DNA from: a virus
Strand: one strand, 5' to 3'
IMG/VR virus record: IMGVR_UViG_3300003690_000059
Coordinates: 1 to 52,664 of that record
DNA length: 52,664 bases
Of the stretch, positions 46,532-52,664 are shown piece after piece. Each line of letters begins with the position of its first letter. Position 1 is the first letter of the stretch. The notes beneath the pieces are model-generated. The model made no database searches. It was not told the origin of the DNA and saw only the letters and a program-made list of their open reading frames with translations. Both the position numbers and the translations under genes were made by a program.

Positions 46532-49500
46532 TACGCAGCCCTCGCTTCTAATTCTTTCATAGAATCATACATTCTTTGTGCTCCGCGCATACGATTATCC
46601 AACCCTAACGGATCGGCTCCGCGAGTAGCAGCTTCAGTCATTACAAATTCGCCATTAGAAACAAGAGCTAAGTTTGAATCACTTTTAGGAGTACCCATAC
46701 CGTTTATATAACCGCCTCCGGCTGCTTGAACAATTGGATTTATCCCAAGTTGTGTCAGTTGTGGCATTATGGGCTGCTGGGGTGGCTGCTGGGGTGGCTG
46801 TATGAACTCATACCCAGGAGTACCCCCAATAGTTTGCGCGACATTAATTTGTTGATTGGGAAGATATACATCCGTATAGAAGGCATATAGATCCCCAGGC
46901 GAAGGAGTATAATTATACCGTTCGTTCCAAGCGGCCATCACATCAGCTTCTTGATCTCCAGGAACGGTCATCATATTTTGAATCATGGGTTCGGCATAAC
47001 TTTGTGCTGCCCCTGCGGCGGCCCCTCCCAATGCTGAACTTACAGACGTACCTAAAAGTTGTTCAATAGGAGTACCAACAGCATAGGAAGGAGCAGTTCC
47101 AAGGACACTACCTATACCAGGTCCAGGAAGCATAAATTGAGATGCTGTACCTATTGCTTGCCTAAAAACACCTCCTGTTGTTTGTTTTATAGCCTCTGTC
47201 GCAAGATTTGAAGCCATTTGTTTAGCAACATCCCCCCCAAGTTGTGTTGCTAATGCAGGACCGGTAACGAAGCCCAAACCTGAAGCAGCTGCTGTTGTCA
47301 TTGGAGCCGACATACTCTGGAGAGCTGCTTCAGCTCCTGCCTGTTGCAGTGCAGCACCAGTCAGTCCAGCACTCGTGCCCTCTATTACAGCGTTTGTTGC
47401 AGCTTTACCCGCTTCTGTCAGTACTTGCTTCCCTGCCATACCGGATATCCCTGCTTTTGTAATCGCCTGACCACCCCACATTGTCGGCGTAGCGGCTCCA
47501 AGAGCCTCACCTACTGAAGATGTTCCGAAACTAGGTATAACACCTGCTATTTGTTCACCAAGCCAAGGCCCAACCCATTTAGTTGCTACAAAACTCATCC
47601 CTGCACTAATTAGCGCACCTTTAATACCCTTGCCTTCAATAAGCGAACCAATTCCTGACCCCAGAGCCGCCAACCAAGGATTACCCGTCATGGCTCCTGC
47701 GATACCGAGGATAGTTCCTGCATTATTTTTAAGAAATTTTCCTACTTTTTTAAATGCTCTTCCAACTTTTTTCCGAACTTTACTAAAGAAACCAAAAGCA
47801 GGAAGACCAGTCATTTCATTAAGAATATTGGCTGCATTTCCTACTGTGGCTGAATCAGGATCTATACCCGCAGTTTCTAATGCTGCTAGTAACATTCGTT
47901 GGTCAGGTTCATTTAAACGACTTGGGTCGAAAATCAATTCTCCTGGAGCGGCATGAACTAACCCTTCTTTACCAGCATCCACTAGTTGTCTATTTATTCC
48001 TTCTAAAGAACCAATGCCCGATAGATCTTCCTCAGTAGCCGGAACCGCCTCAACAGTTTGCATAATGCCACTGTCCATGACATTGTCATTCGCGGGAACT
48101 TCAATATTTTGGGCTACTGTTTCCATAGCTCCAGGATCTATACCTGCTTCCTGTGCCATGTTTTGAAGAGTTTGCATGAACTCTCCTTCACCAATAGGAG
48201 CCGTAGGGGGTACTAACCCCCCTTCAGCCGCCGCCATTATTCCTTGCGGAGGAGCTACGGGCCTTCCAGCGGCAACCTGCGGGGCTTGGGGAGCCGGGAT
48301 AGTAGGTAAATTACGAACTTCAATATCCCCTTTTGGTGGGGAATTTCTTCCTTCTTCTTGTTTAATTTGGTCTTTTATGATTTGATCAACTGCATCCGGC
48401 CCCTTTGCAGTTCTAATACTATCTAAATATTCTCCCCAAGTTAGATTAGGCGCCCACGGAACTGCCTCCCTCTCATTTATAAGAAGCCAATTACCTATCT
48501 GTAGGTTTTCCTCAAACTCCTTCTGCCGTTTATATTCTTCTGGTCCAAGCCCTTCACGCAGCAACTGTTCAATAGGAATATCAGTCCCCCCACCTTCAGC
48601 GGAAGGAGGCATTGCCTGTGCAGTTTGAACACCAGGAGGTTGGTTCAAACTTTCCATTGCTTGAGGAAGACCCTGACCCCGTGATAAAGTTTCCATAAGC
48701 TTACTGGCAATTTGCGTTTTTTCTGGGGTTTGTTCTCCCATTAAAATCGCAGCTTGTGCCTGTGGGTCTGTATATACTGTATTTGGATCTATCATCTGAG
48801 TTGACTTCCTATAATTCCAATAATTAGTCATATACTTATCTATAGCAGACAAAGAATTACTGGAAAGAGATGTGGGAAACTCTGTCCGAATCCCTTTTTC
48901 TGTTAACTTACGAGCCGCTGCCTTGTTTACTTTTACCACCAAGTCCGCTAATTGTTGTTCATAAGGGGAGAGGCTTATAATTCCATCAAATTGGTCGTGT
49001 CCTTGTGTTAAAATAGCCATCGCCACTGCTGGATAATTCGCTCTTCCTTTACCCCACATTTCAGATTGAGTCTTATCCCCCTGACCCGACCACTTTGCCC
49101 AAGCTGAAAGAGGATCCACGTTGCCTTCCATATCTGCGTAACGTAGAAAATCCATTACCTCTATTACATCTTCTCCAAAAATAACTTTTAATTCATCCGC
49201 CTCGCCTTGATCCCAAAGTTCTTTTAAAGTCATATGCGCAAGTTCATGCGCTAAAACTTGGTCGCCTCCCCCCTGGTCCTGAGCTTTACGGAGGAGGGGA
49301 AAATTACCTCTTTTAAATGCTTCTTCGCCAAACTTCTCCATCCGGTCTGTAGCTTGTACTCTTATGTTGCCGCCTTCACGTCCCTGAGGTCCAAGCTGTC
49401 CATAACGAATAGTCCCCCTTCTAGTAGTTCCATATATAGGGTCTTCTGGATCGTCTCCACGAACCTCTCCAGTTTCCACGTTACTCATAAGATATTTTAT

Positions 49501-49713
49501 TATCTGAGAAACATCTCCTCCGGTTCTTTTTCTAACCGTCTCATATCCCCATTCGGCTAATGGACTAGTTTGCAGTTCCTTCTCCAACCCTATTCTAAAT
49601 TCAATGTCCGCCATTCTTTGATTCATAGCTTCATTGGATAGAGGGGGCGCTGCACTGACGGCAGGATCCATAACTGTATTTGGCTCTAGGAGAGAAGACT
49701 CAAGTTCGGCCAT
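46531..49713 (-). CDS. Internal virion protein with metalloprotease motif
   Basis: 1060 residues. Residues 100-200 contain VLAHELAHMTLKELWDQ, a zinc-protease HEXXH (HELAH at 156-160) with an acidic helix 25-35 residues on (VIEVMDFLRYADMEG) that could supply a third ligand. Middle: Pro/Gln-rich linker. About 660-760: basic amphipathic and Gly-rich segment (SKVRKKVGRAFKKVGKFLK; AGTILGIAGAMTGNPWLAAL). C-terminus: SDSNLALVSNGEFVMTEAA, a motif that recurs in phage virion proteins. A particle-bound protease would be unusual; activity is not shown. Confidence 0.65.
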   Translation of the reverse strand: MAELESSLLEPNTVMDPAVSAAPPLSNEAMNQRMADIEFRIGLEKELQTSPLAEWGYETVRKRTGGDVSQIIKYLMSNVETGEVRGDDPEDPIYGTTRRGTIRYGQLGPQGREGGNIRVQATDRMEKFGEEAFKRGNFPLLRKAQDQGGGDQVLAHELAHMTLKELWDQGEADELKVIFGEDVIEVMDFLRYADMEGNVDPLSAWAKWSGQGDKTQSEMWGKGRANYPAVAMAILTQGHDQFDGIISLSPYEQQLADLVVKVNKAAARKLTEKGIRTEFPTSLSSNSLSAIDKYMTNYWNYRKSTQMIDPNTVYTDPQAQAAILMGEQTPEKTQIASKLMETLSRGQGLPQAMESLNQPPGVQTAQAMPPSAEGGGTDIPIEQLLREGLGPEEYKRQKEFEENLQIGNWLLINEREAVPWAPNLTWGEYLDSIRTAKGPDAVDQIIKDQIKQEEGRNSPPKGDIEVRNLPTIPAPQAPQVAAGRPVAPPQGIMAAAEGGLVPPTAPIGEGEFMQTLQNMAQEAGIDPGAMETVAQNIEVPANDNVMDSGIMQTVEAVPATEEDLSGIGSLEGINRQLVDAGKEGLVHAAPGELIFDPSRLNEPDQRMLLAALETAGIDPDSATVGNAANILNEMTGLPAFGFFSKVRKKVGRAFKKVGKFLKNNAGTILGIAGAMTGNPWLAALGSGIGSLIEGKGIKGALISAGMSFVATKWVGPWLGEQIAGVIPSFGTSSVGEALGAATPTMWGGQAITKAGISGMAGKQVLTEAGKAATNAVIEGTSAGLTGAALQQAGAEAALQSMSAPMTTAAASGLGFVTGPALATQLGGDVAKQMASNLATEAIKQTTGGVFRQAIGTASQFMLPGPGIGSVLGTAPSYAVGTPIEQLLGTSVSSALGGAAAGAAQSYAEPMIQNMMTVPGDQEADVMAAWNERYNYTPSPGDLYAFYTDVYLPNQQINVAQTIGGTPGYEFIQPPQQPPQQPIMPQLTQLGINPIVQAAGGGYINGMGTPKSDSNLALVSNGEFVMTEAATRGADPLGLDNRMRGAQRMYDSMKELEARAA

Positions 49714-49809
49714 TAGTCTATTTCATTTGTTTCCATAATTGTTAAAACATCTTGTTCAACAATCAAAACCGTTTATACTCCGTTTTACACCATAAAGGTA
49801 GTCTATACA

Positions 49810-50133
49810 TCAAGTTGTTTCCAGATAGCTGCCAATTACATGCAACCGGTTTGCATTCGCAGCTGTTACCTTCAGTACCTCGGATTCTTGAATAACCAAA
49901 GGCTGCGTCAAAAGCTCCGCCGTTCCATTCGCCGTCGTCGCTTTTACATTATAAAGCACAAACACTGCCGAAGCAGAATCAGTGATAGTCACCGTTATAG
50001 TGGACGTTGAACCACTATCATCAGCCACGACCAAAGACCTAAAAACAGCGGTTGTTGCTGCGGGAGCCGTATAGAGTGTTGTCACATCGGTAGAGGTTAG
50101 GTCTACTTTAGCGTTTTTATAGAAACTAGCCAT
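49810..50133 (-). CDS. Small beta-rich virion protein
   Basis: 107 residues with alternating strands (VTTLYTAPAATTAVFRSLVV; STITVTITDSASAVFVLYNV; VIQESEVLKVTAANANRLHV), a compact Ig-like or jelly-roll type unit common as a tail or head decoration. Starts right after the 55-residue gene. Exact location on the particle unknown. Confidence 0.6.
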   Translation of the reverse strand: MASFYKNAKVDLTSTDVTTLYTAPAATTAVFRSLVVADDSGSTSTITVTITDSASAVFVLYNVKATTANGTAELLTQPLVIQESEVLKVTAANANRLHVIGSYLETT

Positions 50134-50134
50134 C

Positions 50135-50302
50135 TTAGGTCAAAAACCATGTTAAAGCGTTATTTTCATCCTTACCCTCTATTTCAGAAGGAATTTCCTT
50201 TTTAGTTAGAGATATTTCCATATCTCTCAAAATTCTTTGAAATATAGAATATTCATAATCTACTGGAGCATCTGGAAAACTGTGATCTAATAATCTTCCC
50301 AT
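50135..50302 (-). CDS. 55-residue gene between two virion genes
   Basis: Short gene starting MGRLLDHSFPDAPVDYEYSI and ending ENNALTWFLT, mostly helical and acidic. Its ATG overlaps the nozzle stop as TAATG and its stop is 1 nt from the next ATG, so it fills the gap exactly and is very likely translated. Function unknown. Confidence 0.6.
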   Translation of the reverse strand: MGRLLDHSFPDAPVDYEYSIFQRILRDMEISLTKKEIPSEIEGKDENNALTWFLT

Positions 50303-52584
50303 TATCTTCTACCATCCGGTCTTGCATCTAATCTTAAATCCCCTAGAGTCCACGATATATCAGTAGATGAACTTTCTACTCTTATTACAGCTTGTCTAGT
50401 TCTTGCTCTAATAAACGCTTGTTGTGTTGTGCTGCTTACTGAATTAGTGGAATTAGTTATTAAAGAATCTCCTGGGAAATTTCGAGTTTTTAGAATATAA
50501 TCAACACTATTTCCCGTTGAACTTGTTATATCTATATCCGGAACTAAGCGTTTAATAAACATGAATTGATCACCATCGCCAACATCAAAATCTGCTGACT
50601 CTACAAAAGAAGTCATAGCACTCCCGTTATCATCATCCCCAAGTTCTTGTTGGTAAATAACAGAATTTCCGCTTGATGCTTCTGTTGCACGTGGGTATTG
50701 ATGGATACCAAAATCTACCCAAGCTGTACGACTTAAAGTTCCTATATCCCAAGTATTTTCGGTATAGTTATATTTAACATATCTATCTATTTCAGCGGGA
50801 TCAGCGTCACTTGAAACATAAAACCAAAATATTTCATCAAACATTTTATTGGAAGCAGCAAAAATTTTATTTGATTGATCCAAATTAATATCATCAAATA
50901 TATATCTCAAAACAGTACAAGGCACTAATTCAACTCGGCCTACATATGCATAAAAGTTTTCTTGATCCATCCAAAATGTTCTGTCTCCTACTGAGACAAG
51001 CGCATTAGGGGCAATTAGAGAAGTATTACTCGCCAATAAAGAAAACCCAAATGTAAAAGGTGCTCCAACAAATCGCATTGCATGTAAATTAACGTCCGTC
51101 CAGATTAAAATTTCTTGCCTTGTTCTCTGGGCAGCTATAATTTCTGAGCCAGAAGATATTCGTTGTCCTCCAGCAGTATTAATAGCCGAAGGCGTCCAGT
51201 CAAAAGGACTTTCTTGATCGGACCATCTGACTTGAAGCAAATCTTGAGCTGTTTCATTTAAAGGATTACATCCAAGACAAATTATATGCCTATCAGTGCC
51301 AGAAATCATGATTTTACGAGTTATCGTCGGAGTATCAGAAGCCCCTGTTTGAGAAGCAAAAGTTGTTGCTCTAGCACCTAGACCCAATGTTTTATCCCAA
51401 TAATACGGAGCAGCATCTATTGCACAAAAGACTAAATCCTCTCCCCAGTTGTCCTGCGACCATAGACGAAGTTTCGTTGTAGTAGATATAGAATGAGCTC
51501 CTCCCCATCCGATAAAATCATTAGCTTCTAAAACATTTACTCCGTCGCTGTGAGATGCAGCTGTTGTTCCACGAGCTCCTCTAACAACTCCTGCATCTAT
51601 GGTATCCGAGCTTTTCCCCGTATATTGAATAAGTTCATCATCTATTTGAATTAATCCGACAAATGTAATTGCTGCTCCACTGCTATGCGCCGTTGTGGTA
51701 GTTCCATCAGTACCTCGTATTAAAGTACCAAGAATATTACTCTCGTTAGTTTCGTAACGGATTTTCTCGCTTCCTATAAGAATGGTTCCCTTGCTGGGAA
51801 AAGCAGTTGAACTTGCTAGAGGGAGCGATGCCGCATTCAAAGCAACATTTGCAGAAATGGTGCTGGCCGCCGTCTCAAAATCAGAAGCACTAGTTAGTGT
51901 AAAAGATGTGACAGAGTCGTTAATACCCCCGCTATCATTAAGCGTGGTTTGGGTATACCCAGACGAAATGCCACCCCATAATCCAGCACCCCACCCAACT
52001 CCAGATACTTCAACATTGAGTCCTATACTAAGCTGATAAGTCGCAATAACAGCACTCCCGCCACCAGCAGTAGACCCGGAAGAAGCACTTCCCCCGGTAT
52101 CAATAGTATAAGAGTTAGAATCTATAAGAGTTATTTGATGCTCTATATTTAATTGGGCCGCTGTAATACCGTCAGTAGTTGTAGCACCACTAAATGTAAC
52201 AAAATCATTATCAACAGCTCCATGAGCTGGTGCAGTTACAGTTACTATACTACTTGCTGCACTTCCCGTTTTAAGGGGATTTGAACCAAGAGTTGTAGTG
52301 ACTCGTATGGGTGTTATATCGTAATAGCTGCCACCTTCTTCAATATAAAATTTTGATTCTGTTGCAGTTCCCATATATTTTGAACCATCTAAAGCGGCCC
52401 ATATATGTAACGAACGGGTGATACCTGTTGGAGTATTGCCACTTAATTGTGTCCAACCTCCCATTTTTTCTGGTCGACCTTTACGGAACCGTATTAAATC
52501 AGAATTATACCACCCATTTTCATTTCCATAGGAAGTGGTTTCTCTATTTATTCCTGGTCGAAAAGCTAATTTAGATAAAGGCAT
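50302..52584 (-). CDS. Tail nozzle/DNA-stabilisation protein-like
   Basis: 760 residues. LAFRPGINRETTSYGNENGW with SDLIRFRKGRPEKMGGW, and later blades (IAAQRTRQEILIWTDVNLHA; LVSVGDRTFWMDQENFYAYV), match the beta-propeller nozzle proteins of short-tailed phages (T7 gp12/P22 gp10 type). Residues 100-190 hold a beta module shared with 783-1283, and 250-345 a tandem duplication (GTILIGSEKIRY...RGTDGTT; GLIQIDDELIQY...RGARGTT). GAGGAGG lies 13 nt before the ATG; only 2 nt separate it from the upstream stop. Confidence 0.72.
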   Translation of the reverse strand: MPLSKLAFRPGINRETTSYGNENGWYNSDLIRFRKGRPEKMGGWTQLSGNTPTGITRSLHIWAALDGSKYMGTATESKFYIEEGGSYYDITPIRVTTTLGSNPLKTGSAASSIVTVTAPAHGAVDNDFVTFSGATTTDGITAAQLNIEHQITLIDSNSYTIDTGGSASSGSTAGGGSAVIATYQLSIGLNVEVSGVGWGAGLWGGISSGYTQTTLNDSGGINDSVTSFTLTSASDFETAASTISANVALNAASLPLASSTAFPSKGTILIGSEKIRYETNESNILGTLIRGTDGTTTTAHSSGAAITFVGLIQIDDELIQYTGKSSDTIDAGVVRGARGTTAASHSDGVNVLEANDFIGWGGAHSISTTTKLRLWSQDNWGEDLVFCAIDAAPYYWDKTLGLGARATTFASQTGASDTPTITRKIMISGTDRHIICLGCNPLNETAQDLLQVRWSDQESPFDWTPSAINTAGGQRISSGSEIIAAQRTRQEILIWTDVNLHAMRFVGAPFTFGFSLLASNTSLIAPNALVSVGDRTFWMDQENFYAYVGRVELVPCTVLRYIFDDINLDQSNKIFAASNKMFDEIFWFYVSSDADPAEIDRYVKYNYTENTWDIGTLSRTAWVDFGIHQYPRATEASSGNSVIYQQELGDDDNGSAMTSFVESADFDVGDGDQFMFIKRLVPDIDITSSTGNSVDYILKTRNFPGDSLITNSTNSVSSTTQQAFIRARTRQAVIRVESSSTDISWTLGDLRLDARPDGRR

Positions 52585-52586
52585 TT

Positions 52587-52664
52587 TTATTCAGAAGCCT
52601 CCTCATCGGTGAGCGGCACATGCCACCCATCGCCACTCTGAACGGGCTGCGTACAGCCATTTGG
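52587..52664 (-). CDS. 3' end of a small late gene, cut by the window edge
   Basis: Twenty-five codons enter from the right edge and end with TAA at 52587-52589 (ending DGWHVPLTDEEASE). An acidic tail; no domain can be read. In a circular map it joins in frame to the 33 codons at 1-99. A GAGGAGG inside it serves the nozzle gene. Confidence 0.55.
   Translation of the reverse strand, partial: PNGCTQPVQSGDGWHVPLTDEEASE

Noticed and set aside
48176-48385. Plus-strand frames within the large virion genes, for example at 44598-44957, 47630-47956 and 48176-48385
   Set aside because: They lie antisense to well-supported genes and mirror their codon bias; none has a ribosome binding site or known domain.
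1-52664. Integrase, excisionase, Cro/CI-type repressor or phage RNA polymerase
   Set aside because: No matching motifs (tyrosine-recombinase R-H-R-Y, serine-recombinase core, or T7-type polymerase motifs) were found in any long frame.
1-52664. tRNA or rRNA genes
   Set aside because: No clover-leaf arms with a TTCGA/TTCAA loop in a plausible position were seen in the gaps; an automated tRNA scan would be decisive.

Overview
The window looks like most or all of a marine tailed-phage genome (class Caudoviricetes) of AT-rich composition. Every confident gene except one lies on the minus strand. The structural genes include a portal, an HK97-type capsid, adaptor and nozzle proteins and three very large internal virion proteins, with no tape measure or tail tube, so a short-tailed (podovirus-like) particle is the best reading. 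I found no integrase, phage RNA polymerase, tRNA, rRNA or CRISPR array.

Layout, right to left in the direction of transcription. (1) 36.8-23.2 kb is the replication and nucleotide block: a conserved small protein, a coiled-coil protein, an SSB-like protein with a DDVPF tail, an archaeo-eukaryotic-type primase, a UvrD-like helicase, a DNA-base hypermodification set (aGPT-Pplase/HMUDK-like protein, GT-B glycosyltransferase, radical SAM/SPASM enzyme, ThyA-like synthase, DUF1599/Nmad1-like protein), family A DNA polymerase and a DUF932 protein. (2) 23.1-13.6 kb is an accessory region of about twenty small genes, many paralogous. Eight carry a near-identical upstream leader; several encode zinc-binding microproteins and one an RHH plus winged-helix regulator. 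A terminase small subunit and a PD-(D/E)XK nuclease are embedded in it at 15.5-14.6 kb. (3) 14.6-12.1 kb holds tandem repeats (TTAGG/TCAGG, 9-bp and 18-bp units) and a G/C-rich patch with microgenes. (4) 12.1-0.1 kb is the late operon: TerL, a small membrane protein, portal, 3-TM holin, GroES-like co-chaperonin, scaffold, capsid, decoration-like proteins and head-tail adaptors. (5) 52.6-38.5 kb continues the late block: nozzle, small beta protein, internal virion proteins (one with a HELAH metalloprotease motif) and an M15 peptidase endolysin. The only plus-strand gene is an SNF2-family helicase at 37.1-38.6 kb, divergent from the replication block and convergent with the lysin.

The two ends join in frame, and joining them would make the late operon continuous (TerL to capsid to adaptor to nozzle to ejection proteins to lysin). 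The sequence is therefore probably a circularly permuted genome map of about 52.7 kb, cut inside a small gene.

The most interesting system is the predicted thymine hypermodification/glycosylation module at 27.4-31.8 kb, sitting inside the replication operon. Next come the accessory gene cassettes with repeated leaders, a predicted H-type pseudoknot between the capsid gene and the next gene, and the repeat arrays between TerS and TerL that could be a packaging or replication site. All functional calls rest on reading motifs by eye; no database search was run.
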